Assembly (NCBI GenBank): GCA_964572885.1
Contig: CAZNFC010000004.1
Location: 1 to 28,559 of the forward strand
DNA from: UBA10107 sp964572885
Lineage (GTDB): Archaea; Nanobdellota; Nanobdellia; Woesearchaeales; UBA10107
Direction: 5' to 3'
Length of the DNA stretch: 28,559 bases
Every line of letters starts with the position of its first letter. Positions within the stretch are counted from its first letter, which is position 1. Below, in pieces: positions 1-6,774 of this stretch. The position numbers and the translations under genes are program-made. The notes below the pieces were generated by a model, which ran no database searches, was not told where the DNA came from, and saw nothing but the letters and a program-made list of their open reading frames with translations.

Positions 1-641
1 AAGATAAATATCAAATAAAACAGAATATTGAAAAAGGCATTCAGAACATTAGAGACTTTTTTGGAGAAGTAATAAACAATATTGGAATTGAACTTGACTT
101 ATTAAGTAATCAAATATCAACTCAAACTGATTCTCTGACACAGAATATAAAAGAAACTGTAAATACTGAACAGAATGTAGTATCTTATTCTGGAATCAAT
201 GACGCCTGGGTTCACGAATTTATCTCAATAGTAAACGAAGAAAGAAAACAGGCCGGATTTGGATCTTTAGAAGAGCATGATGGATTAGACAGCATTGCGG
301 TCGATAGATTTAGAAAAATGATGGAACAACCGTTCATTACACATTATGGTGCAGACGAATATAATGTTGGAGAAGTTATATTTTATCCTGATGGAACGAC
401 TCCACAGGAAGAGATTGGTAACATAAAAAGTCAAGCACCACTACATTGGGATTTGTTGATGGATAGTAGGTTTTCGTCATACGGATATCATATAGAGAAT
501 GGACCTACGATAGAAATATGGGGAAGTTGCTCAACAACTGAACTACCTGGCCCAAATATAGACGTTAAGGAGTTCTTTAAGGAACATGGATGTACCACAA
601 GTGTAGGAAATAAAATGTGGTTTGTAATTGATATGAAATAA
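1..641 (+). CDS. CAP/SCP-domain protein, 5'-truncated by window edge
   Basis: The frame is open from the first complete codon (position 3) to the TAA at 639-641, so this is the C-terminal ~212 residues of a longer protein. The first ~60 residues look helical or coiled (repeated Q/N/I/L, no Cys). The rest resembles the CAP superfamily (cysteine-rich secretory/antigen 5/PR-1): a helix ending NEERKQAGF, a segment HYG....NVGEVIF that matches the conserved His and GE part of CAP sites, HWDLLMDSRFSSYGYHIENG that matches the W-x-x-L-x-x-x-x-F-x-x-x-G helix/strand, and a final strand MWFVIDMK. CAP proteins are usually extracellular, and their biochemical role in archaea is unknown. The gene ends 5 bp from the convergent nurA stop. 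The true start, signal peptide and any membrane segment lie outside the window. An internal ATG at 318 would cut into the domain, so it is not the start. Confidence 0.7.
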   Translation, partial: DKYQIKQNIEKGIQNIRDFFGEVINNIGIELDLLSNQISTQTDSLTQNIKETVNTEQNVVSYSGINDAWVHEFISIVNEERKQAGFGSLEEHDGLDSIAVDRFRKMMEQPFITHYGADEYNVGEVIFYPDGTTPQEEIGNIKSQAPLHWDLLMDSRFSSYGYHIENGPTIEIWGSCSTTELPGPNIDVKEFFKEHGCTTSVGNKMWFVIDMK

Positions 642-646
642 AATAT

Positions 647-1609
647 CTAAATCCTATCCAATACCTCGTGCGCATTCAATGCATTCAGATATCTCAATAA
701 GTCATCGTTCTTTATCTGAGACATGAATTTAGTCTTAAGATAATCGATCTCATCATTCGATACTCTTGCTAACTTATCAGCCAGTACTAATCCATAAGGA
801 TATCCAAGAAAAACAGGATCTCTTGAATTATCAGCCAATAAAGAAATAACTTCATCTTTTATCTCATCCTGAAAATCGATCTTGAAGACATAATTTGATT
901 TCTCATGTAATCGAGCAAAACAAATATTTGCTTTGTAATTATCATCAAATATCTCTGCAGCAGGATAATAGGCAAACTTCCCTTTATGCAGATTCATAAG
1001 AGCTAAGACAGAATTTCCTGATTTAGTAAGAAGAGAACATGTTTTACAGACACCGATTATGTTGCTTTTCAATCTCTTGAAAAATTCATCCTCGAATGTA
1101 TAGGATTGCTGCAATGAACCATCCAATACAACGACATCTGAATTAAGTGAAGAAGCTAATTTCAGTTCTGCAAATCTTCTTATTGCAGAGACTACTGAAG
1201 AAGCACTCCCTCTTGATTTCCCTGACTTAAAATTATCATCATCTGTATCGAATTCAAAATCAAGCTCACTTCCAAACGTCTTGACGACAAATTTATTTCC
1301 GACGACATTGACTAAAATAAAGAAGTCTTTCCTGTCCTGTTTTATTCTCTTTCCGTCCTCAAAAGTGCAGTAAGCGACTCTGCATAACTGCAGAGAAAAA
1401 TTAGGTGCTCTTAATATCTCTCCATTTCCGCCATCGACAAATGAAATTGAGCCTTTTGAACAGCCGATGCCTTTAAAATTAGAATTACTCAAAGGAAACC
1501 CCTTATGCTTCAAATCACCAAGATCTATCTCCTCTCCTTCAAATGAAGATGAGAACCTTATACTGCTTAAAACATCGTCAAACATAAGAAGCTTGACTGC
1601 AATATTCAT
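647..1609 (-). CDS. nurA: NurA-domain nuclease
   Basis: This 320-aa protein fits the NurA family, the 5'-3' nuclease that works with the HerA helicase in archaeal double-strand-break end resection. Visible family marks are SFVDGG (Asp59), an acidic helix RFAEL (Glu148), VVVLDGSL (Asp163) and the C-terminal YPYGLVLADKLARVS block. The Asp/Glu residues are the expected Mn2+ ligands. An upstream ATG at 1657 would add 16 residues, but I prefer 1609 because a TATA box (TTTAAA, 1632-1637) sits 25 bp before it, where a leaderless archaeal mRNA would start, and the extra residues would fall upstream of that transcription start. herA, usually next to nurA, is not in the window. The gene is divergent from the lipoprotein gene at 1660 and shares its promoter. 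I am confident of the family; catalytic residues are assigned by motif only. Confidence 0.8.
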   Translation of the reverse strand: MNIAVKLLMFDDVLSSIRFSSSFEGEEIDLGDLKHKGFPLSNSNFKGIGCSKGSISFVDGGNGEILRAPNFSLQLCRVAYCTFEDGKRIKQDRKDFFILVNVVGNKFVVKTFGSELDFEFDTDDDNFKSGKSRGSASSVVSAIRRFAELKLASSLNSDVVVLDGSLQQSYTFEDEFFKRLKSNIIGVCKTCSLLTKSGNSVLALMNLHKGKFAYYPAAEIFDDNYKANICFARLHEKSNYVFKIDFQDEIKDEVISLLADNSRDPVFLGYPYGLVLADKLARVSNDEIDYLKTKFMSQIKNDDLLRYLNALNAHEVLDRI

Positions 1610-1625
1610 TAATAAACGTTGGCGT

Positions 1626-1640
1626 AAAGCTTTTAAATTA
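1626..1640. promoter_or_regulatory. Shared bidirectional TATA box (nurA / lipoprotein)
   Basis: AAAGCTTTTAAATTA contains the palindromes AAGCTT and TTTAAA. Its centre is about 26 bp from the ATG at 1660 (plus) and 25 bp from the ATG at 1609 (minus). Both distances match the archaeal TATA-to-start spacing, so both transcripts would be leaderless. No second TATA box is visible for either gene. Confidence 0.6.
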
Positions 1641-1659
1641 ACCCGCATAGATAACAACT

Positions 1660-2277
1660 ATGAGAAGGATAATAACTATATCTGTTCTATTATCGTTAAT
1701 CCTGTTAGCTGCATGCGTGCAGACAGGAAGCCAGCAGTCAATACAAGACATAGTCAGCAATACAAAAAACCTGAATCAAGCTCCTAATCAGACAAAAGTT
1801 AATGTTACAAAGAACAATTCCATAACATTAGCAGTCAATGCAAGCGAGCCTGTGGAGTTAACGAATGAAACTCCGAGTTTCTATAAAAAATGCAGATATT
1901 CTACAATATTATTCTCCGGATGCAAGTGGACTACTAAAGATCAGACTGTATTTACCTTAAAAATCTTAAGTGCATCAAAGACCACGATACCAGGGACTTG
2001 GTTCATAATTTCAGGCGAATCTGGCGGAAAATTGACAATAAAAAGGACTGAAGACATATTAGCAGGAGGAGCAAGGACATATACGATAGATTACACAAAA
2101 CTCACAAGTGAGATAGGAAGAGTGACAAGGTTCGAAGTATTCCCGATAGAAGTGATAAATGATACAGAATACGCCTGTTTGAACATGGAAGCGCCTCCGT
2201 TTATCCCTGATACACACTGCAAACCAAGCGAGCCTGTAAGGCTCAATGATGATGGTTCTGTAAATACTACCGGTTAA
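1660..2277 (+). CDS. Putative secreted lipoprotein, unknown function
   Basis: This is a 205-aa protein. The N-terminus MRRIITISVLLSLILLAAC is a signal peptide ending in a lipobox (LAAC, Cys19), so the mature protein is probably lipid-anchored on the outer face of the membrane. Residues 20-70 are a polar, N/T/Q-rich linker with several N-x-T/S sequons (for example NQT, NVT, NNS). The rest looks like a compact beta domain with four Cys residues (KKCRYS...SGCKW, EYACLN, DTHCKP) that could form two disulfides, again fitting an extracellular site. I do not recognise the family. The start ATG is 26 bp from the shared TATA box, so the mRNA is probably leaderless. Its stop is 56 bp from the convergent stop of the membrane protein at 2334. 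Confidence 0.6.
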   Translation: MRRIITISVLLSLILLAACVQTGSQQSIQDIVSNTKNLNQAPNQTKVNVTKNNSITLAVNASEPVELTNETPSFYKKCRYSTILFSGCKWTTKDQTVFTLKILSASKTTIPGTWFIISGESGGKLTIKRTEDILAGGARTYTIDYTKLTSEIGRVTRFEVFPIEVINDTEYACLNMEAPPFIPDTHCKPSEPVRLNDDGSVNTTG

Positions 2278-2333
2278 ATATTTAGATAATTTCTAAAAAT
2301 AAATTAATTAAAAAAATAAAAATAAAATCCAGC

Positions 2334-2693
2334 TTATTCAGCTAGATTCCATGCTTCTTTAACTGCTACAACAATTGCTGCTGAGCCGACAAAGAAACCG
2401 AATGCCTGGACTCCACTTCCTAATAATGTTCCAAGTTTTGGAATCAATGTATTAAGTGTGCTCAATCCGCTTGCACCGAATGCTAGAATTGCTATAGCTG
2501 CTACCAAGAAAGCTACCGTTTCTCTTGCAGATATGTTTACAAATCCTACAATCAAACCAAGAACTACCAATAATACTGGCACCCATTGGCTCTGTGCTTG
2601 TGGCAAATTTGCTGCTGACCCAATACCAACAAGTACTGAGAGAATAGCGCCTAGCCAAAATGCATAATAAGCTAACCCTTTTTGTCCTTTCAT
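2334..2693 (-). CDS. Small four-helix membrane protein, hypothetical
   Basis: This is a 119-aa protein made almost entirely of four hydrophobic segments (roughly residues 9-27, 36-54, 58-80 and 93-112). The loops are short and there are very few charges: a basic N-terminus MKGQKG and an acidic C-terminus KEAWNLAE. No catalytic motif is visible and I cannot assign a family. Unlike most genes here it has a real leader: a strong Shine-Dalgarno GGAGGTG (2704-2710) lies 10 nt before the ATG, and a TATA box lies at 2741-2752. This suggests high, ribosome-binding-site-driven expression. It is convergent with the lipoprotein gene and divergent from topA. An alternative frame over 2452-2712 is a shadow without this coding pattern. 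Confidence 0.65.
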   Translation of the reverse strand: MKGQKGLAYYAFWLGAILSVLVGIGSAANLPQAQSQWVPVLLVVLGLIVGFVNISARETVAFLVAAIAILAFGASGLSTLNTLIPKLGTLLGSGVQAFGFFVGSAAIVVAVKEAWNLAE

Positions 2694-2703
2694 TTGTATA
2701 AAA

Positions 2704-2710
2704 CACCTCC
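2704..2710 (-). promoter_or_regulatory. Strong Shine-Dalgarno for the four-helix membrane protein
   Basis: On the minus strand GGAGGTG lies 10 nt upstream of the ATG at 2693. It is complementary to the ATCACCTCC end of archaeal 16S rRNA and fixes this start codon. Confidence 0.7.
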
Positions 2711-2740
2711 ATAAGTGTTTAAGTCATATTTGTCAGCAGC

Positions 2741-2752
2741 CTTTTTTAAATG
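2741..2752 (-). promoter_or_regulatory. TATA box for the 2334-2693 gene
   Basis: The minus strand reads CATTTAAAAAAG. Transcription would begin about 26 bp downstream, giving a leader of roughly 25 nt that carries the Shine-Dalgarno sequence. Confidence 0.5.
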
Positions 2753-2774
2753 TTGTGGGTTTTATTAACAAAGC

Positions 2775-2782
2775 TTTTTAAA
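2775..2782 (+). promoter_or_regulatory. TATA box for topA, leaderless
   Basis: TTTTTAAA in the context AAGCTTTTTAAATGG is centred 27-28 bp before the ATG at 2806. This supports transcription starting at or next to that codon rather than at the upstream in-frame ATG at 2782, which overlaps the TATA box itself. Confidence 0.6.
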
Positions 2783-2805
2783 TGGAACCAAGAACTCATA
2801 ATCCC

Positions 2806-5112
2806 ATGCCTCACGAGCTTATTATTACTGAGAAGCCAAATTCTGCAAAAAAGATAGCCGAAGCTCTTGCTGACGGCAAAGTAATGAAAGAGTCGGTCAA
2901 TGGTGTTCCTTACTACATTGTCACTCATGGGAACAAAGATATTGCGGTTGGTTCCGCAGTAGGTCATCTTTATTCTGTCGCAGAAAAGAACAAAGGAAAA
3001 TGGACTTATCCTGTATTTGATATTGAATGGAAAGAAGCTTCTGAAACAAATAAAGGCGCAGCATACACAAAGAAATATGTTGCAGTGCTTAAAAAACTTG
3101 CAAAAGATGCAAAAGAATTTACGGTAGCCACTGACTACGATATTGAGGGAGAAGTTATCGGATTGAATATCATAAAATACATCTGCAAGCAAAAAGACGC
3201 GAACAGGATGAAATATTCCACTTTAACTAAACCTGATTTGGTCAAGTCATATGAAACAAAAGCCCACACACTTGATTGGGGACAGGCAAACGCAGGTGAA
3301 ACAAGACATTTCCTCGACTGGATGTATGGTATCAATTATTCAAGAGCATTGAGCATCGCAATAAAGAATGCGGGGCAATTCAAGATTATCTCAATCGGAA
3401 GAGTCCAGGGGCCTGCTTTGAAGATATTAGTGGACAAAGAAGAGGAAATCAAAAAATTTGTCCCTGTTCCTTACTGGCAGATTGAACTTCATGGAAAAGC
3501 CAAGTCTTCAGATATAATTGCTTTACATAAGACAGACAAATTCTGGAAGAAAGATGAAGCCCAGAAAGTATATGATAATTGCAAAGGCAAGAAAGCAATT
3601 GTAAAAGATATCACAAAAACAAGATTCAAGCAAAATCCGCCTGTTCCATTTGACTTGACTTCGTTGCAGATGGAATCTTACAAGACTCTTGGAATAAGCC
3701 CGAAGAATACTCTTGAATGTGCTCAGAAATTATACACAGAGGGATTTATTTCATATCCAAGAACATCATCCCAGCAACTGCCTAAAGAATTGAATCTGAA
3801 GAACATATTGCAGGAATTATCAAAAAATTCTAATTATACTTCATTAGCAAAAACTATATTGTCTGGAAAATTAATTCCCAATCAAGGAGAGAAGACAGAT
3901 CCTGCGCATCCTGCCATACATCCTACAGGAATATCTCCTAAAGGATTGGAAGACAGGGAAGCGAAAGTGTATGATTTGATCGTGCACAGATTCTTTGCAA
4001 TATTCGGAGATCCTGCGACAAGAGAGACGCAAAAAATAGAGATTGATGTGAATAAAGAAATATTTACTACATCAGGAACGATTACTGTGGAGAAAGGTTG
4101 GCATGCTCTCTACGGAAAATATGCAATGATGAAGGATGAAGAACTTCCGCAGTTAAAAATTGGAGAGGAAATAATTGTAAAAGAAATCAAGATGCTTTCT
4201 GAGGAAACTTCTCCTCCAAAGAGATACACTCCTGCATCAATAATCAAGGAATTAGAGAAAAGAGGACTTGGAACTAAAGCAACAAGAGCTGAAATAGTTG
4301 AAACATTATTCAGAAGAGGTTACGTTAATGAAAACAGCATACAGGCGACAGATCTTGGAATTGAGACTGTTAAAGTTCTTAAGAAATATATGCCTGAGAT
4401 GTTGGATGAGCAATTGACAAGACATTTCGAAGAAGAAATGGAAAGTATAAGGGAGAAAAAGATGACTGAGGAGAAAGTTCTTGGTGAAGCTAAGGAGACA
4501 ATTGGAAAGATATTAGAGAAATTCAAGAAAAACGAATCTGATATAGGAAAAGAATTATTGAAAGCTACTCTTGAGACGAGAGATGAATTAAGCTATGTAG
4601 GCAAATGCATGAAATGTAATAAAGGAGATTTGCAGATAAGAAGAGGAAAATACGGATTGTTTATCGCGTGCAACAGATATCCTGACTGCGACATGACATT
4701 CCCATTGCCTCCTTTCGCTAAAGTAGTTCCTGCTCGTAAGGAATGTCCTGTTTGCAGATTCCCTATGGTAAAGATCATAAAAGCAAGAAAGCAGCCTCAG
4801 GAACTTTGTGTTAACAAAGATTGTCCGACAAAGAAGCAATTGGAAGCTGAGGCTCCTAAATTGACAGCTGCACAGATGATATGCCCTAATGATGGCGGTA
4901 CATTCACTTTGAAACAGAGCTTTTATGGTAAATTCTACGGATGTTCTAATTATCCTAAATGTAGATATATGATGAAGTTGGACGGAACTGTCGTTCAGCC
5001 TAAATTCAAGCCTGCCGATAAAGTAGTTGAGAAAACAAAGAAAGAATCTGCAAAGAGTGCTGGTGAAGTGCCTGCAAAGAAAGCAGCTGCAAAAGAAAAG
5101 AAGAAGAAATGA
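2806..5112 (+). CDS. topA: DNA topoisomerase I (type IA), archaeal
   Basis: This 768-aa enzyme relaxes negatively supercoiled DNA by transient single-strand cleavage. The N-terminal Toprim domain shows IITEKP (Glu9) and the acidic triad in ATDYDIEGE (Asp110, Asp112, Glu114). The catalytic tyrosine is Tyr317 in GFISYPRTSS, with the partner Arg two residues on. The KRGLGTKATRAEIVETLFRRGYV block is the usual domain IV signature. The C-terminus carries three zinc ribbons, starting near residues 601 (CMKC...CNRYPDC), 647 (CPVC...CVNKDC) and 693 (CPNDGG...CSNYPKC), followed by a Lys/Ala-rich tail that probably contacts DNA. The upstream ATG at 2782 is inside the TATA box, so 2806 is chosen. The last four bases overlap the next gene (ATGA). 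The gene is complete, with all key residues present. Confidence 0.95.
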   Translation: MPHELIITEKPNSAKKIAEALADGKVMKESVNGVPYYIVTHGNKDIAVGSAVGHLYSVAEKNKGKWTYPVFDIEWKEASETNKGAAYTKKYVAVLKKLAKDAKEFTVATDYDIEGEVIGLNIIKYICKQKDANRMKYSTLTKPDLVKSYETKAHTLDWGQANAGETRHFLDWMYGINYSRALSIAIKNAGQFKIISIGRVQGPALKILVDKEEEIKKFVPVPYWQIELHGKAKSSDIIALHKTDKFWKKDEAQKVYDNCKGKKAIVKDITKTRFKQNPPVPFDLTSLQMESYKTLGISPKNTLECAQKLYTEGFISYPRTSSQQLPKELNLKNILQELSKNSNYTSLAKTILSGKLIPNQGEKTDPAHPAIHPTGISPKGLEDREAKVYDLIVHRFFAIFGDPATRETQKIEIDVNKEIFTTSGTITVEKGWHALYGKYAMMKDEELPQLKIGEEIIVKEIKMLSEETSPPKRYTPASIIKELEKRGLGTKATRAEIVETLFRRGYVNENSIQATDLGIETVKVLKKYMPEMLDEQLTRHFEEEMESIREKKMTEEKVLGEAKETIGKILEKFKKNESDIGKELLKATLETRDELSYVGKCMKCNKGDLQIRRGKYGLFIACNRYPDCDMTFPLPPFAKVVPARKECPVCRFPMVKIIKARKQPQELCVNKDCPTKKQLEAEAPKLTAAQMICPNDGGTFTLKQSFYGKFYGCSNYPKCRYMMKLDGTVVQPKFKPADKVVEKTKKESAKSAGEVPAKKAAAKEKKKK

Positions 5113-5714
5113 CAAGACATTGTATTGTTTGCGGAGAGCGACTAAGAACAGGAATTAAATATTGCTGGAGACATCGCTACATTGGAAAAGACCCAAATTA
5201 TCAAGAACATGTAAAACAAAAAAATAAAATAAAGGGGGTTATATTCTTGATTCTGTGTGTTTTAGCGATTACTGTTTCTTATTATTATGCTAATCAGACA
5301 TATCTAAATGAAGCATTTAAACACAATTCATTTGTTGTAGGGGCAATAACAGGTCTTGTATCTGCTGTTTTGATAATAGCCTTGTTAATCAGGAGCATAA
5401 TAAGAAAATCAATACTCTCTTTCATTACTGCCGCCGGATTATTTTTAATTATTTTTGGACTTATAAATAACTGGTTTGATTGGGTTGTGCCTACATTAAA
5501 GTTAATTTGGTTAATAATTAAAATAGTTTTCTTTGTTGGTTTAGCTGCTTTATTGATTTGGACAATATATTACTTTGTAACTAAACCGAAGAGAGAAAAT
5601 GAAAGACTACAAACCATAGAACGTCAGAAAAAAGAAAGAGAACAAGTATTAGAAACACTATATAAAGAAGGACAAATAAGTAAACGTCACCATCATAGGA
5701 AAAATAAGAAATGA
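5109..5714 (+). CDS. Zinc-finger membrane protein, unknown function
   Basis: This 201-aa protein opens with a small metal-binding motif, CIVC (Cys5, Cys8) then CWRH (Cys19, His22), i.e. C-x2-C-x10-C-x2-H. About four hydrophobic helices follow (near residues 43-62, 75-95, 98-118 and 125-156, the last region possibly two helices). It ends with a basic, coiled cytoplasmic tail (ENERLQTIERQKKEREQ...) and a His/Lys-rich end. Its start overlaps the topA stop by four bases (ATGA), and its own stop overlaps the Nudix start the same way, so the three genes are probably one translationally coupled operon. I do not recognise the family. The zinc finger resembles the short zinc ribbons of many DPANN membrane proteins, but that does not give a function. 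Confidence 0.6.
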   Translation: MTRHCIVCGERLRTGIKYCWRHRYIGKDPNYQEHVKQKNKIKGVIFLILCVLAITVSYYYANQTYLNEAFKHNSFVVGAITGLVSAVLIIALLIRSIIRKSILSFITAAGLFLIIFGLINNWFDWVVPTLKLIWLIIKIVFFVGLAALLIWTIYYFVTKPKRENERLQTIERQKKEREQVLETLYKEGQISKRHHHRKNKK

Positions 5715-6136
5715 AACATTACAGAAGAGTTGCAATATTTACATTAATTGATAAAAATAATAGACTGCTTCTTCAACACAGGACAAAGGACGCTAAATTT
5801 GCTCCGAATCTGTGGGGATTTTTTGGAGGAGGAATAGAAGAAGGAGAATCTCCGGAAGAAGCGTTATCCAGGGAAGCAAATGAAGAGCTTGGGATAACTC
5901 TCAAGGACATGAAATTCTTCAAAAGATACGAATTTCAGGAAACCCATGGATTGTATGAAAAATCTTTGTTTATCGGAAAGTTGACATACCCGATTGAACA
6001 GCTTAGGAAACAGCAGAAAGAGGGCCAGGATTTGGGTTTATTCTCTATTGATGAAATTGAAAATATGGATGTTGTAGGAAATGATAAGACTGTGCTTAGG
6101 GAAATATTTGACAGCTTGAAGAAAGGAAAGATTTAA
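5711..6136 (+). CDS. Nudix hydrolase
   Basis: This 141-aa protein carries a complete Nudix box at residues 40-62 (G-x5-E-x7-R-E-A-x-E-E-x-G-I), which coordinates Mg2+ for hydrolysis of nucleoside diphosphate derivatives. Preceding features such as LLLQHRTKDAKFAPNLWGFFGGG are typical of MutT/NDP-sugar type Nudix enzymes that recognise a nucleotide. The substrate cannot be read from sequence: an oxidised dNTP cleaner, a NADH/ADP-ribose hydrolase or an NDP-sugar enzyme are all possible. The start ATG overlaps the upstream stop (ATGA), which couples it to the topA transcript. Its stop lies inside the TATA box of the next gene. Length and motif order are normal for the family. Confidence 0.85.
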   Translation: MKHYRRVAIFTLIDKNNRLLLQHRTKDAKFAPNLWGFFGGGIEEGESPEEALSREANEELGITLKDMKFFKRYEFQETHGLYEKSLFIGKLTYPIEQLRKQQKEGQDLGLFSIDEIENMDVVGNDKTVLREIFDSLKKGKI

Positions 6137-6141
6137 TTATA
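6132..6141 (+). promoter_or_regulatory. TATA box for the cyclophilin gene
   Basis: TTTAATTATA is centred about 26 bp before the ATG at 6163, so the mRNA is probably leaderless. It overlaps the Nudix stop codon (6134-6136). Confidence 0.5.
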
Positions 6142-6162
6142 TTTGATGTTATTATTAATAAT

Positions 6163-6738
6163 ATGAAAATAAAGATAAAATACGTCATTGGAGCAGTGAT
6201 CCTCATAGCAATCCTTTTATATGTAAACATTCCATCAAAAAATATGAATAGAGTTGCAGTATTCGAAACTAATCAAGGGACATTCAAGATTGAACTATAT
6301 GAAGATAAAGCACCAATAACAGCAGGAAATTTCATCAAATTGGCTGAATCTGGATTCTACGACGGAACAAGATTCCACAGAGTGATTGCAAATTTCATGA
6401 TACAAGGAGGAGATCCTTTAAGTAAAGATACTTCTAAAAGAAATCTTTGGGGAACTGGAGGACCAGGATATGCAATCAAAGACGAGTTCGGACCGGGATT
6501 GAGAAATATTCAGGGAACAATCTCAATGGCAAACTCAGGACCTAATACAGGAGGCTCTCAATTCTTCATCAATGTAGCTCCTAATTTGTTTTTGGATGGA
6601 AAGCACCCTGTATTCGGAAAAGTGATAGAAGGTTACGGTATAGTAGAAAAAATAAGCGAAACGCAGACTAATTCTCAAGACCAGCCAGTAAATGATGTTA
6701 TCGTAAAAAGCATCAAAATAGAGCCTTCTGGACAGTAA
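6163..6738 (+). CDS. Membrane-anchored cyclophilin-type peptidyl-prolyl isomerase
   Basis: This is a 191-aa protein. Residues 1-22 (KYVIGAVILIAILLYV) form a signal anchor, and the rest is a complete cyclophilin domain. Conserved active-site parts are present: FHRVI (catalytic Arg), FMIQGGDP, GTISMANSG, NTGGSQFFIN and LDGKHPVFGKV. His replaces the Trp of human CypA in the last motif, as is common in prokaryotic cyclophilins. It catalyses cis-trans isomerisation of Xaa-Pro bonds. The anchor places the domain outside the cell, where it would help fold the many beta-rich surface proteins encoded next door. It has its own TATA box and is probably leaderless. Only 36 bp separate it from the following surface-protein gene. 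Confidence 0.9.
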   Translation: MKIKIKYVIGAVILIAILLYVNIPSKNMNRVAVFETNQGTFKIELYEDKAPITAGNFIKLAESGFYDGTRFHRVIANFMIQGGDPLSKDTSKRNLWGTGGPGYAIKDEFGPGLRNIQGTISMANSGPNTGGSQFFINVAPNLFLDGKHPVFGKVIEGYGIVEKISETQTNSQDQPVNDVIVKSIKIEPSGQ

Positions 6739-6750
6739 TCTTTATATACC
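6739..6750 (+). promoter_or_regulatory. TATA box for the surface-protein operon
   Basis: TCTTTATATACC is centred about 30 bp before the ATG at 6775 and begins directly after the cyclophilin stop codon. This is a likely promoter for the 6775-12472 gene group. Confidence 0.6.
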
Positions 6751-6774
6751 GTTTCTGCTATATTTAGTATTTAA

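Noticed and set aside
2746..3192. 148-codon minus-strand frame opposite the 5' end of topA
   Set aside because: It is antisense to the conserved Toprim domain and covers both promoters of the divergent region.
4588..5115. 175-codon minus-strand frame opposite the topA zinc ribbons
   Set aside because: It is a Cys/Phe/Ser/Leu-rich shadow of the Lys- and Cys-rich topA C-terminus, which is clearly coding.
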